A DNA stretch of 64,000 nucleotides from Effrenium voratum (GCA_963377175.1 CAUJNA010002879.1:786001-850000); one strand, 5' to 3'; positions 33,771-45,417 are shown, counted from the first letter of the stretch. The notes: generated from the letters alone by a model not told the origin. Program-made: numbers and translations.

Positions 33771-34703
33771 ACAGAGTCAAGACCCATTTGGAAAGCAACC
33801 TTGCTGTTGGACAGCGGGCATGGTGTTTGAACATGGTCTGGAAACCAGTCGATGGCTCTCCATGCTTATTGAGAGAACCAAGGTGCAAATCCATTTCCGA
33901 GCCAACCCAAAGAACCAGCCACGGGATACGTGAAACACATGGCAAATTAGTACAGTACACTTCACGTGCTCATCTTGCTCGAGTCGCCGCTTTGGCTTCT
34001 GAAATTTGGGCACATTGCCCTCGAGCAAGTCTAACGCCAGTGTGGTAATTATGGGCACTGCTCCCTTGATCTGAAGTCTACTTTTGACTTGTAACCCCAG
34101 AAATCCTGAAAAAAAAACATGCATAAATAATATCTATATCTCTTCTGGAAAGAAAGGAACCAACTCAGGTTCCATCTTAGGGCCGTCAAGCCGAGGCAAG
34201 CGTTATCCAAACTCCATAGACCTCACATGACATCCCGGTTGGCAACACGTTCTTCTTTTTTTTGGTCCGCCGGCCATTCGGGGCAAGGCTCAAGGTTTGG
34301 ATCGGAGGTCAACTTGATATCGGACAGGGGCCCGGGCTGTGGGGAATGGAATCCACTGTGATACAACCGAAAGGGCCTAACCCCAAAGACGATTTTGTGA
34401 ATAAGGGGGATTCCCAAAAGTATCAGTGGGGAGAAACCCCGAGTGATCCAACCCTGGACAGGGGCAATTGGGAAGAGCGTACAAAAGGCCTGTCCGCTTG
34501 TCAAGAGAGTACTGTACCTTTCCAATGAAAGTGGACAGGCCTCGTTAAGAGACTCAAAGAGAACCTACATGAAACAACCTACCTTCCAGAGGGTCTCCCT
34601 TGGTTTTAGGGAGAGTAAGGGGTCGGAATCTGTCCAAGGTGCTGTCGCCGCGACCTCAAGCAGATGCAAGAGCTCCCTTCTAAGATGTCCCTAAACTGCA
34701 GCT

Positions 34704-34808
34704 GGCTGTGGGTCAAAAACAGGGTAACCCCAAAATGGCTTGCCCTGGAAAAAGCAAACATGGACGAAAACCTGCGGTCCCCTGATTATTCAACTTTGAC
34801 CCATACCC
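34704..34808 (+). mobile_element. Family C element
   Basis: GGCTGTGGGTCAAAAACAGG at the left, GAAAACCTGCGGTCCCCTGA inside, and CTTTGACCCATACCC at the right. Confidence 0.7.
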
Positions 34809-36870
34809 AATTCAGCGAAACTGGTTGGTTCACAACTCATCGTGATCTCCAAAGACCATCGGAAAAAGGAGGGGGGGGTGTGTTGTTTTGCCGTTTCTTC
34901 AGCCGACCGCTTTCGCACTTCGGCGGAGGAATGGTCGAGTTCAAACACTTCGGATGCCTTCAAGGCAAGTATTGACGGAACTCGTTGATTCGGGGTGGTG
35001 ATCCAAAGCAAATGACCCGTCTATATGCCGGGAGAGTCATAGCACAGTCTATGGCAGCTCCTCAGAAACCAAGCACTAGAGCTGTGAGTGCACATAAAAG
35101 TTGTGGAATGTGGTCAAATGGAGGAACAGCTGAGCAAACCATGCCAAAAGATACTCACACTCAGTCAGCCGAAGCACAACCACACCCCATCTCCAGGGTG
35201 ACAAATACATGCAGCTACCTCTCCTCACTTGGCATGGCAGTTACCGTATCTCAATTGCCATGTGCAATCGGATACTCCAATGCCGGATCAATCCACATGA
35301 CCATACAATCAGAAAACTCACAAACCTCAGCACAAGCAATCATACAACTCATCCCTCACCACAGTGGGGTGCTTCGAAAATTAAACCACCAGAAAAAAAA
35401 AAAAGATCCCGGTGGGTCGCCTCTGCAAACACAGGCCTGAACCCGGATATGTTCAGGCTCCATATCCGAAAGCTCGAGTTGTCAGAAGCCGAACAAATAA
35501 GCACTACTTTGAACCAATGCGGGTACGGTCACATTCAAGACCAACAACTACGTGCGACTGGGGTACTGTACTTACCACTACACATTAGTCTCCAGTCAAA
35601 AGGGAATAGATGCTTGAGGCACGTTTTCTTGCATAATGTAAACATGAGCCACACCAAATGCGGAGGCGTCATGGATCATCACTTGCACTTTCCCGTCTAA
35701 ACTCAGCTATCCTTTCAGCTGACAATACTACCACAATAGCCCGATGGGGAACAAACACAAAACGATACCCGTCAACCTGCAAAGCCAAGATCCTCTTCAA
35801 ACTGATACTCTGGGAAGGTCCGATTCCAGCTATGAGACCAACGTTGGTGTGGTTGGCATCCATCTTGCTGAGATCAAGCAAGCGTTTCCTCTTCCCCTCG
35901 GGAAAAACATGTTTGCAGATGTTACCTCACTGCCTGAGTGGATGGGCCACAGTCCAGACTTTGTGTTTTCTGAAATGGTCTTCCCAAACCGGTTCAAGTC
36001 CAGGAACGGGAGTCACTTAAAAATGGCGCAGGCCGGCCGTGTTTGGAGTGTTAAAGCAAACAAACACGGTACAACAAAACGACACATCAGCGATTTGTTG
36101 GGTTCCTCTTTTGGGCTTCGCACCGTGGTGGACAGCATTTACATGGGAACCTATGTGCACCGGCCTTGTTATTAAGTGTTTGCCCTCAAATCCTCTTTCC
36201 CTCAATCACGGAAGTGTACGATCAGAGGCCTTCAGAAGATAAGGATAGTCTACTTAGTCTTCTGGAAAACTCTCCTATGCACGTCCGGACAGATCTAGCG
36301 ACAAACCCTTTGCCGAGCATCTGGACAGCGTCCACCAGAGCGCGTTGCATTTCGAGCTTGGTGGACGAGAGAGGAATGGCCAACCTGAAAAAAACGGGGC
36401 GAGCGGCCATAGGAGTTACTACTTCAGGTGGTTGGCTCGTCTTGGTGTCCCTTGCAAACCTTCTGAAAAACCCAGGGTCCAATTATTATATATATATATA
36501 TATACGGGTGTGATTCATGGGTCCAAAATGTGAGGCAAGTAGGCAAAAGCCCACACTTGAAGGAACTTCCGCAGTACGGCACCTTGAAAGCTAGCTCCCT
36601 GAGACAGGCGAGAGAAGGATAAGAGCGCGCAAGACAATGCCTGCGCTGCCTGGGAAATAGAAAGGCTTAAAAAGTGCCACCCGGGTTCCGGTTCCTTGGG
36701 ATGGTCGAAGGCTAGTTTGACTGGTCGCCGGAATCTTCCGGCACTCGAAACTTTAGCTTTGGCTGGCGAACCGAGTAAATAGACGAACCGAGAGATAAAT
36801 CGAGTAGAGCTATCGATACATTGATATGGTATATATATATAGCTAGAAGTTAGATACATAGATAATTATA

Positions 36871-36895
36871 GATTGATTGATTGATCCATTGATAA

Positions 36896-36970
<75 letters not shown>

Positions 36971-37035
36971 TATCGATAGATGTAGATTAGACAGACAACT
37001 AAATAATAGATAGATAGATAGATAGATAGATAGAC

Positions 37036-37075
<40 letters not shown>

Positions 37076-37107
37076 CGATAGATCGATAGATAGATAGATA
37101 GATAGAT

Positions 37108-37174
<67 letters not shown>

Positions 37175-37263
37175 CTAGATAGATAGATAGATAGATAGAT
37201 AAATAGACAGATAGATAGATAGATAGATAGATTAGATAGATAGATAGATAGATAGATAGATAT

Positions 37264-37356
<93 letters not shown>

Positions 37357-37529
37357 CAGATAGATAGATAGATAGACAGATCCATAGAAGAGATAGATAG
37401 ATAGGTAGGTAGGTAGATAGATAGATAGATAGATAGATAGATTTAGATAGATAGACAGATATATTAGATAGATTAGATTAGATTAGATTAAATTAGATTA
37501 GATTAGATTGATAGATAGATACATAGACA

Positions 37530-37584
<55 letters not shown>

Positions 37585-37615
37585 AGATTAGATAGATAGT
37601 GTACTAGACACATAG
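36871..37615. repeat. GATA microsatellite with GATT/TTGA and GATTA blocks
   Basis: About 560 bases of (GATA)n with a few point changes (36894-37460) are followed by GATTA units (37471-37509) and then a pure TTGA run (about 37531-37582). A short GATT run also precedes the array. The minus-strand frames full of YLSI are artefacts of it. Confidence 0.95.
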
Positions 37616-37639
37616 TTATATATACAATGTAAACAAGAT

Positions 37640-38060
37640 AGCTTAACAAGACAGATCCATAGAAGAGATAGATCGATAGACAGATATAAGGGTAAACAAA
37701 CAAATGGACAAATAAAGCTAAGAACAAGCAAGAGAGAAAGATCAAACAGCTAAATAAAAACATGGACGCTAACTTAAAGAGAAAGTACATCAAACAAAGA
37801 TAGATATAAGAACAAGATAAATACGCAAAGAGACGTAAAGGCAGAGAAAAAAAAGAAAAGAATAAACAACAACAGAACATTATATAGAGAATGATCAGAT
37901 ACAAATACAAGGAAAGTAAGTGAGCAAAATAGAGAGAGAGAGAGCGAGCGAGAAAGAAAGAAAGAATGAATGAATGAAAGCAATAAATAAAGAAAAAACA
38001 AAGATAATATAATATTATATTTTTTTTTAAGAGAAGAGAAGAGGAAGAAAGGGAACGATA
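37640..38060. other. Purine-rich strand following the GATA array
   Basis: The + strand is overwhelmingly A and G, with short runs such as GAGAGAGAGAG, GAAAGAAAGAA and GAATGAATGAA. A 263-codon minus frame covers it but is low complexity (L, F, S, Y, I only) and is not taken as a gene. Confidence 0.7.
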
Positions 38061-39854
38061 ATTATCAATCATATCATAGCATCTATATTTTGAAAAACTC
38101 CCGCCCACTGGCTTCACCGGCTCTACTATTGCTATTGAAAACGCAACGTGTAACTTGACGTACTGTCCCAAAGTGCCAGTTCCCATCAAACACAGTGCCC
38201 TGTATTTACCATTCACAGACATCTCAATCTTGTTTGGGTCTTCCGTTTGCTTTACGTAGTATCGAGGGGACCGAGAAAGCACACCTTGCGTCAAGAATAC
38301 ACTGGCCAGACAAATGTTGCGCTTCTTGAAGGTCAGAGCGATGACACCCCTTTCCCCCTAGAATCCTTCATGAAGAGACTTACAAGGTACGCGCGGTCAA
38401 TTTTGGACCCGGGAAGCCTTTTATTATAAATTTAAAACAGGGTGATAATTGACCGCCCCACGCCTGCCACACAAAACGCACTTGTTAATTCGAGCCGCTG
38501 CTGACCCGAGAGTATCTTTTCAACACAGCCAAGAAGCATAAACTTCTGACTGAAGTAGGGACCCGAAAATCGTATCCTTGTGGTGTCCCTGCAAATGCGT
38601 GGGCTCAGCGAAGGTGGACAAACTCCGGACGGTGACCCTTTTGTGAACTCCCTGCAGAGCCACAACACAACGTTCCGAGGGCGCGGAGGTTTTTGCAAGA
38701 GGATAAATCTGCGACAAACCAATCAATCTTGCATTTGCCAAAGGTGGGGAAACGCGCTCTGAGAGTTGTGTTTACGTCTGGAGCAATTTGTTCAGTCCAC
38801 GAACCTGTGATACCTCGACCTTCCATAAGTACGTACTGGCTTAAGCCTAAGCCATTAACCAACCACGGTGGCAAGGAACTGTACCTCAGCTTCCTGACCA
38901 ACCCTCCCGCGTTTGTTTGGAGGTTCATATGTCCAGTGGCGTGGGGGGAGAGGCTGAAAAAATCAATCACCTGATTGCCCCATGACTTGGCAGAAAAACA
39001 GGGCACACTCCCATTCAAGCGCTTGCTACTTCCATTTGGTTAAGGCCCCAGGAAAAAAAATTAACAATATTTCCAGTAGTGATGAATTCCTTTTAAAACC
39101 GATAAGGGAAAATTAAATAAAACAATATTCATTTCAGCAATTGGAGGGCTACAGCCGGCCCCTCAGCCCCGCAACCCCGCAGCCCCGAGGCCCCGAGGCC
39201 CCGGCGCAAAAAGCAAGAGCGCGGCATGGCGCGCCCTAGCCGCGGAGTTGAAATCCATCAGCCCGGTGGATTCGAGGTGAGTCACTTCAAAACGACAACC
39301 AGAACCAGAACCGGGAAGAAAATACAGGTCCAGAACCGTTCCCCCCCCCCGAAGGAGTTTTTGTCTCGAACGCGAGGCCCCCATGTTTTGTTGGTGTTTT
39401 GGGGGTGTTTTTAAGTACGGGTGCCCCTATATTTGGAGGTCTTAAAGGGACATCGAGAGGAAAGCCACATTTTTTGGCTTTGGGGGGCTCCCTTACAAAA
39501 GGACTCATCCATATCAACCAAAGGTTTATTCATGAGAGGTTTCAACTGACGTGGAACATTGGTCTTAGCTTCCTCTCACAGGTATGTTGGGAGGGGAGTT
39601 TAGTGGCTTCCCGAGTTTCCCGTGTCACAACTTTGCTCTTTGGCTTCGTTTTGAGCCAACTAGAACCATGAGGAAGTGGTTCAGCAAGCTCCCGGCACCT
39701 CGGGCTCCGTTACATGGGCTCCATTACCACTGGGCGGGTGAAGGAAGCAGCATCCGTCCCTTCAACCGTCCGGATGACATTTTGTCGGAACCTTCCGGAC
39801 AACTTTTTTCGACGAGCCAGCCCCGAAGAAAACCCGGTGTTCACCAGTCTCTTT
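38061..39854. other. Gene-free stretch
   Basis: It holds one family E element, a GC-rich patch at about 39155-39230 with repeated CCCCGAGG, and no recognisable coding region. Confidence 0.5.
39029..39146. mobile_element. Family E element
   Basis: It runs from CTTCCATTTGGTTAAGGCCC to CAGCAATTGGAG, with CCAGTAGTGATGAATTCC and TTTTAAAACCGATAAGGG inside. GCTA is present on both sides, one base off at the right. Confidence 0.65.
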
Positions 39855-42471
39855 CTTGGTGTGCGCCTTTGTTATCGCGAGCAACAAACCTGGCGACGCT
39901 TTGGACAAGAAAAACTTTGGGGTGCACCAGTCGCTCGCTGGAAAAGCACTAACACCCCATATTAGTGCTCTCTAACTTACAAGCTTAGCTGCTCTTGCAC
40001 CTTACTGCTGTCTCCTCCAAAGATTGGATTACCCCAGGTCACAACAGCCCCAGAATCAAGAATGGCCGCAAAAGCACAATGAGTCGCTTGGATGTGCTGG
40101 ACAGTTCTCAGCTGATCTTGCACCTGGCTGCTGTCGCCGCCACGTTGTGGATCACCCCAGGTCAGAACAGCCCCAGATTCAAGAATGGCAGCAAAAGCAC
40201 CCTGAGTTGCTTGGATGCAGTGGACGTTCCTCAGCTGCTCTTGCACCGGGCTGCTGTCTCCGCCGAATTCTGGGACACCCCAGGTCACAACAGCCCCAGA
40301 TTCAAGAATGGCAGCAAAAGCACCCCGACTTGCTTGAATGTGCTCAACGTTCCTCAACTGCTCTTGCACCTGGCTGCTGTCTCCGCCGTCACCTGGATCA
40401 CCCCAGGTCACAACAAACCCAGACTCAAGAATGGCCGCAAAAGCACTGCCAGTTGCTTGGATGTGCTGGACGTTCCTCAGCTGCTCTTGCACCTGGCTGC
40501 TGTCGCCGCCACGTTGTGGTTCTCCCCATGTGACAACAGCCCCGGATTCAAGAACAGCAGCAAAAGCCCCGCAAGTTGCTTGAATGCTCTGGACGTTCCT
40601 CAGCTGATCTTGCACCTGGCTGCTGTCTCCGCCGTCACCTGGATCACCCCAGGTCACAACAAACCCAGACTCAAGAATGGCAGCGAAAGCGTTAAAAGTT
40701 GCTTGGATGCAGTGGACGTTCCTCAGCTGCTCTTGCACCGGGCTGCTGTCTCCGCCGCATTCTGGGTCACCCCAGGTCACAACAGCCCCAGATTCAAGAA
40801 TGGCAGCAAAAGCACCCCGACTTGCTTGGATGTGCTGAACGTTCCTCAGCTGCTCTTGCACCTGGCTGCTGTCTCCGGCGTATTCTGGGTCACCCCAGGT
40901 CACAACAGCCCCAGATTCAAGAATGGCCGCAAAAGCACCGATAGTTGCTTGGATGTGCAGCACGTTCCTCAGCTGATCTTGCACCTGGCTGCTGTCTCCG
41001 CCGAATCCTGAATAGCCCCAGGTCACGATATCCCCAGATTCAAGAACGGCAGCAAAAGCAGATTGGAAAGAACCGGTGGTTGAGAGGATGCGCTGGACGC
41101 TTCTCAGCTGCTCTTTCACCTCGCTGTTGTCTCCGCCACACCATGGAGAACCCCAGGTCACTACCTCGTCGTCGCAATGCAAAGCGAAGGCGTTTGGGCC
41201 AGCAGCCAGTTTGCCCAGTTGCGCAACCGCAAGAACCACGTCCCCAGCTTGCAAGCCAGCCTCCCTGGGCGTGGCAGTTACATCAAGCCGTTGGCCTTTT
41301 GCAGTGAGCTTCAAGCGGCGCTGGAAATGCTGCTGCGCTGCAGCCTTCAGCTCACTGATGGATCGTTTTGGTGAGACTGCTACGGAGCAACAATCTCCAC
41401 TGGGCAAGTGCACATCCACAATCATGGCACCGGAAGGCTCTTCGTGTATTCAAGTTTTGCCAAACACGAAGCTGAGGGAGCACACAATGTAAATCGTGGT
41501 CCCTTCTTGAATGGCTTTGAAAGGCATCTGGACTAAAATGCAACACGGTAATTTGAAAAGCAGCCATAAGTATGAAATAAAGAATCAGCCACGAATGCAC
41601 TATTCTAACACTTCCTCAAACGGAAAATCCTAGGCATTTGCAAGGGCTGAAATCCAAGCACACAACTCCCTTGGGTCGTTCGCGATTCACCTGTGAGGTC
41701 TGTCCCAGCTGTCTCTCCGGTATATTGTGACCAAGGTTCTTCAGCTGAAGCCCGAGATCAACGTCAGCGATTCGTTCATACACATTTCACCCAGCCATTC
41801 AAACGCGAACAAAGGCCGATCAGCTTTCCTGCTCAAACCCAAACCCAGTACATCCTGGTGAGTCTAAAAAGGGTCTGCCGCAAAGTAAGGCCCCTATTTT
41901 GGGGCGGTGTTGAAGAAGCCCTTATGAGAAACATCCATATTTAAAACCCAGGGAGAATACCCAAAACCCGGAATTGTTTGGATCTACAAAGGCGGCAAGC
42001 TGATAAACTTTCCCAATATGTGGTTGGCTTTGTTCTCCACTACTGTTCTTCGCTGGTCTGCGAGATGCGGAAGTAGAGTTGCCCTCTTCCCCGCATACAC
42101 CCCCACTCTTGCAACCTATCCACCCAGTGGCTTTGTCTGGCTGAGCTACTCTGTTGGCTAGCTACACATTTTGGCTTTACGGCAAACCCATCCACAAAGA
42201 GGCCCCTTGTCCGGGCAGGAGTTCATAAATGCCCAAGCCTTTTGGGCTAGCGATGATTTCGGGCCGCAATGAAACTCAGGGGAATTCTCTGCCGCACAGT
42301 GACCAACCCATTTTGGGGGACTCGCTCTCTGGTTGGCATTGACCATGAACAAATGTCCGGGGTCCTGTCAGTACTCTCAAAATGCAAAATGACTCTTGAA
42401 ATGGTGGCAAACAGACCTGCCCTCCAGTGATTTTCACTCGCCGAAAACGCTCCCTTCAAAAGGCACAAATG
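39855..42471. repeat. Tandem segmental duplication, left unit
   Basis: This unit includes copy 3 of the Ubl-RCC1 gene plus about 120 bases downstream and 1.05 kb upstream of it. It joins the right unit head to tail: TTGGTGTGCG stands at the left border of both units. It carries about 115 bases (near 41570-41690) that the right unit lacks. Confidence 0.8.
39977..41425 (-). CDS. Ubiquitin-like plus ten-unit RCC1-like repeat protein (copy 3)
   Basis: An uninterrupted frame of 482 residues. Residues 1-70 are ubiquitin-like (MIVDVHLPSGDCCSV, SELKAAAQQHFQRRLKL, GLQAGDVVLAVAQ) with no terminal di-glycine. Ten RCC1-like units follow from residue 79. The first is degenerate (AFALHCDDEVVTWG) and is followed by a three-residue-longer spacer (STTGSFQS). 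Units 5 and 7 both read FVVTWGDPGDGG, and units 4 and 8 share GGDSSPVQEQLRNVHCIQAT, which shows internal unit duplication. The protein ends VQEQLSL, as in copy 4, unlike copies 2 and 5. It is the tandem partner of copy 4. No catalytic motif, signal peptide or membrane segment is visible. Function is unknown; a binding scaffold is inferred. Confidence 0.9.
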   Translation of the reverse strand: MIVDVHLPSGDCCSVAVSPKRSISELKAAAQQHFQRRLKLTAKGQRLDVTATPREAGLQAGDVVLAVAQLGKLAAGPNAFALHCDDEVVTWGSPWCGGDNSEVKEQLRSVQRILSTTGSFQSAFAAVLESGDIVTWGYSGFGGDSSQVQDQLRNVLHIQATIGAFAAILESGAVVTWGDPEYAGDSSQVQEQLRNVQHIQASRGAFAAILESGAVVTWGDPECGGDSSPVQEQLRNVHCIQATFNAFAAILESGFVVTWGDPGDGGDSSQVQDQLRNVQSIQATCGAFAAVLESGAVVTWGEPQRGGDSSQVQEQLRNVQHIQATGSAFAAILESGFVVTWGDPGDGGDSSQVQEQLRNVEHIQASRGAFAAILESGAVVTWGVPEFGGDSSPVQEQLRNVHCIQATQGAFAAILESGAVLTWGDPQRGGDSSQVQDQLRTVQHIQATHCAFAAILDSGAVVTWGNPIFGGDSSKVQEQLSL

Positions 42472-45035
42472 TTGGTGTGCGTCCTTGCATTGCGGGTGGC
42501 ATCAAACATCAAACCTGCCGACACTTTGGACGCCGAACCCAACTGTGGGCTGCACCAGTCGCTCGCTTTCAGCACGCTCTTAACACGCAATATTAGCGCT
42601 CTCTAACTTACACAAGCACCAAACTACAAGCTTAGCTGCTCTTGCACCTCACTGCTGTCTCCGCCGCAGTCTGCTCGACCCCAGGTCACAACAGCCCCAG
42701 ATTCAAGAATGGCTGCAAAAGCACCCTGAGTTGCTTGGATGTGCTGGACAGTTCTCAGCTGATCTTGCACCTGGCTGCTGTCGCCGCCACGTTGTGGATC
42801 GCCCCAGGTCACAACAGCCCCAGATTCAAGAATGGCCGCAAAAGCACCGCCATTAGCAACTTGGATGTGCTGGACGTTGCTTAGCTGCTCTTGCACCTGT
42901 CTGCTGTCGCCGCCCAGTCTTGGATGACCCCAGGTCACAACAGCCCCAAATTCAAGAATGGCAGCAAAAGCAAAGCCAGTTGAGTGGATCTGCTGGACAT
43001 TGGTCAGCTGCTCTTGCACTTGGCTGCTGTCTCCACCATCTTGTGGATCGCCCCAGGTCACCACAGCCCCGGATTTCAGAACGGCGGCAAAAGCACCACT
43101 GCTAGTTGCTTGGATGTGCTGGACGTGCCTCAACTGCTCCTGCACCTGGCTGCTGTCGCCGCCACGTTGTGGACAACCCCAGGTCACAACAGCCCCAGAT
43201 TCAAGAACAGCAGCAAAAGCCCCGCAAGTTGCTTGAATGCTCTGGACGTTCCTCAGCTGATCTTGCACCTGGCTGCTGTCTCCGCCGTCACCTGGATCAC
43301 CCCAGGTCACAACAAACCCAGACTCAAGAATGGCAGCGAAAGCGTTAAAAGTTGCTTGGATGCAGTGGACGTTCCTCAGCTGCTCTTGCACCGGGCTGCT
43401 GTCTCCGCCGCATTCTGGGTCACCCCAGGTCACAACAGCCCCAGATTCAAGAATGGCAGCAAAAGCACCCCGACTTGCTTGGATGTGCTGAACTTTCCTC
43501 AGCTGCTCTTGCACTTGGTTGCTGTCTCCGCCGTATTCTGGGTCACCCCAGGTCACAACAGCCCCAGATTCAAGAATGGCCGCAAAAGCACCGATAGTTG
43601 CTTGGATGTGCTGCACGTTCCTCAGCTGATCTTGCACCTGGCTGCTGTCTCCGCCGAATCCTGCATAGCCCCAGGTCACGACAGCCCCAGATTCAAGAAC
43701 GGCAGCAAAAGCAGATTGGAAAGAACCGGTGGTTGAGAGGATGCGCTGGACGCTTCTCAGCTGCTCTTTCACCTCGCTGTTGTCTCCGCCACACCATGGA
43801 GAACCCCAGGTCACTACCTCGTCGTCGCAATGCAAAGCGAAGGCGTTTGGGCCAGCAGCCAATTTGCCCAGTTGCGCAACCGCAAGAACCACGTCCCCAG
43901 CTTGCAAGCCAGCCTCCCTGGGCGTGGCAGTTACATCAAGCCGTTGGCCTTTTGCAGTGAGCTTCAAGCGGCGCTGGAAATGCTGCTGCGCTGCAGCCTT
44001 CAGCTCACTGATGGATCGTTTTGGTGAGACTGCTACGGAGCAACAACCTCCACTGGGCAAGTGCACATCCACAATCATGGCACCGGAAGGCTCTTCGTGT
44101 ATTCAAGTTTTGCCAAAAATGAAGCTGAGGGAGCACAAAATGTAAATCGTGGTCCCTTCTTGAATGGCTTTGAAAGGCATCTGGACTAAAATGCAACACG
44201 GTAATTGGAAAAGCCGTCTTCTAGTAACATAAGTATGGAGGTCTGTCCCAGTTGTTTGTTTCTTTCCGGTATATCGTGACTAAGGTTCTTCAGCTGAAGC
44301 CCGAGATCAACGTCAGTGATTCGTTCATACAAATTTCACCCAGCCATTTAAGCAACCAAACGCGCAAAAAGGCCGATAAGCTTTCCTGCTCAGACCCAAC
44401 ACCCAGTACATCCTGGTGAGTCTAAAAAGGGTCTGCCGCAAAGTAAGGCCCCAATTTTGGACGGTGTTGAAGAAGCCCTTATGAGAAACATCCATATTTA
44501 AAACCCAGGAAGAATACCCAAAACCCGGAATTGTTTGGATCTACAAAGGCGGCAAGCTGATAAACTTTCCCAATATGTGGTTGGCTTTGTTCTCCACTAC
44601 TTTTTCTTCTCTGGTCTGCGAGATGCGGAAGTAGAGTTGCCCTCTTCCCCCGCATACACCCCCACTCTTGCAACCTATCCACCCAGTGGCTTTGTCTGTG
44701 CTGAGCTACTCTGTTGGCTAGCTACACATTTTGGCTTTACGGCAAACCCATCCACAAAGAGGCCCCTTGTCCGGGCAGGAGTTCATAAATGCCCAAGCCT
44801 TTTGGGCTAGCGATGATTTCGGGCCGCAATGAAACTCAGGGGAATTCTCTGCCGCACAGTGACCAACCCATTTTGGGGGACTCGCTCTCTGGTTGGCATT
44901 GACCATGAACAGATGTCTGGGGTCCTGTCAGTACTCTCAAAATGCAAAATGACTCTTGAAATGGTGGCAAACAGACCTGCCCTCCAGTGATTTTCACTCG
45001 CCAAAAACGCTTCCTTCAAAAGGCACAAATGTTGG
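42472..45035. repeat. Tandem segmental duplication, right unit
   Basis: It contains copy 4 of the Ubl-RCC1 gene and the same flanks as the left unit. Similarity runs through GGTCTGTCCCAG, the CAGTACATCCTGGTGAGTCT region and on to CTTCAAAAGGCACAAATGTT, and stops at about 45035. Confidence 0.8.
42624..44078 (-). CDS. Ubiquitin-like plus ten-unit RCC1-like repeat protein (copy 4)
   Basis: An uninterrupted frame of 484 residues. The ubiquitin-like head and first two repeat units are almost identical to copy 3, as expected for a tandem duplicate, and it ends VQEQLSL likewise. Ten units are present. Unit 3 (DPEYGGDSNQVQEQLRKVQ) matches unit 8 of copy 2 rather than unit 3 of copy 3. Unit 8 (HPRLGGDSRQ and IQVANGG) matches unit 6 of copy 5. 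The gene is therefore a patchwork. Units 6 and 8 each have one extra residue in the spacer. The long + strand frames across it arise because the unit length is a multiple of three and lacks stops in other frames. No function is assigned beyond a probable protein-binding role. Confidence 0.9.
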   Translation of the reverse strand: MIVDVHLPSGGCCSVAVSPKRSISELKAAAQQHFQRRLKLTAKGQRLDVTATPREAGLQAGDVVLAVAQLGKLAAGPNAFALHCDDEVVTWGSPWCGGDNSEVKEQLRSVQRILSTTGSFQSAFAAVLESGAVVTWGYAGFGGDSSQVQDQLRNVQHIQATIGAFAAILESGAVVTWGDPEYGGDSNQVQEQLRKVQHIQASRGAFAAILESGAVVTWGDPECGGDSSPVQEQLRNVHCIQATFNAFAAILESGFVVTWGDPGDGGDSSQVQDQLRNVQSIQATCGAFAAVLESGAVVTWGCPQRGGDSSQVQEQLRHVQHIQATSSGAFAAVLKSGAVVTWGDPQDGGDSSQVQEQLTNVQQIHSTGFAFAAILEFGAVVTWGHPRLGGDSRQVQEQLSNVQHIQVANGGAFAAILESGAVVTWGDPQRGGDSSQVQDQLRTVQHIQATQGAFAAILESGAVVTWGRADCGGDSSEVQEQLSL

Positions 45036-45070
45036 CTTTGGCGCAGCCTGACAGGAAAGGGGCGCCAATA

Positions 45071-45156
45071 ACTCAGTTGTTCAGTGACCCTGGAAACCGG
45101 AGAAAAAAAGGATCGAAGGTGTTTAAAGGGCGCCACTGAACAACTGAACAACTGAG
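45071..45156. mobile_element. Family F inverted-repeat element
   Basis: ACTCAGTTGTTCAGT at the left and ACTGAACAACTGAGT-like bases at the right (ending CAACTGAG) are inverted repeats. The right arm is partly doubled (AACAACTGAACAACTGAG). A relative is nested at 48448. Confidence 0.65.
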
Positions 45157-45296
45157 ATAAGGATCGAAGGTAAAAAAGGTAAAAAGGGCGCCACTGAATC
45201 CTGACTTGTTTCGCAAAACTTGGCAACTCCAGCCATTTGCTCCCGGCTTCCCATGGTTTGGATCACCTCCATGCATCAAAACCACTCCTTGCCAAG

Positions 45297-45417
45297 CCTC
45301 CATTGGCGTAATTAAGTCCCCTGGAAAAAATAAGAAACATATCTCCAGTAGTGAAATCGATTCCCTTTAGAACCAACAGGGGAAAATTAGAAACATATTC
45401 ATTTCACCAAATGGAAG
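45297..45417. mobile_element. Family E element
   Basis: CCTCCATTGGCGTAATTAAG and CACCAAATGGAAG are the ends. The inner ATATCTCCAGTAGTGAAATC and CCCTTTAGAACCAACAGGGG follow the family. Confidence 0.7.

Larger units (their letters stand above)
26401..36830. other. Gene-poor stretch with scattered elements
   Basis: It contains family A, C and D elements, repeats H, K and M, and TA runs (27600-27810; 32895-32924). The longest frames are about 130-180 codons and lack known domains. A 162-codon minus frame (32160-32648) and + frames at 34985-35700 look slightly more protein-like but are unrecognised. Dinoflagellate exons could hide here. Confidence 0.45.

Noticed and set aside
34985..35700. Possible retroelement fragment in + frames
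   Set aside because: No reverse transcriptase, integrase or RNase H motif could be found by eye on either strand.
37503..38294. 263-codon minus frame with many hydrophobic residues resembling membrane segments
   Set aside because: It is the translation of the purine-rich strand and TTGA repeats; composition, not function, explains it.
44095..44125. Minus-strand CATTTTTGGCAAAACTTG upstream of copy 4 as a spliced-leader relic of retroposition
   Set aside because: The match to the leader is weak, and copies 3 and 4 clearly spread by DNA duplication, so no relic is needed.
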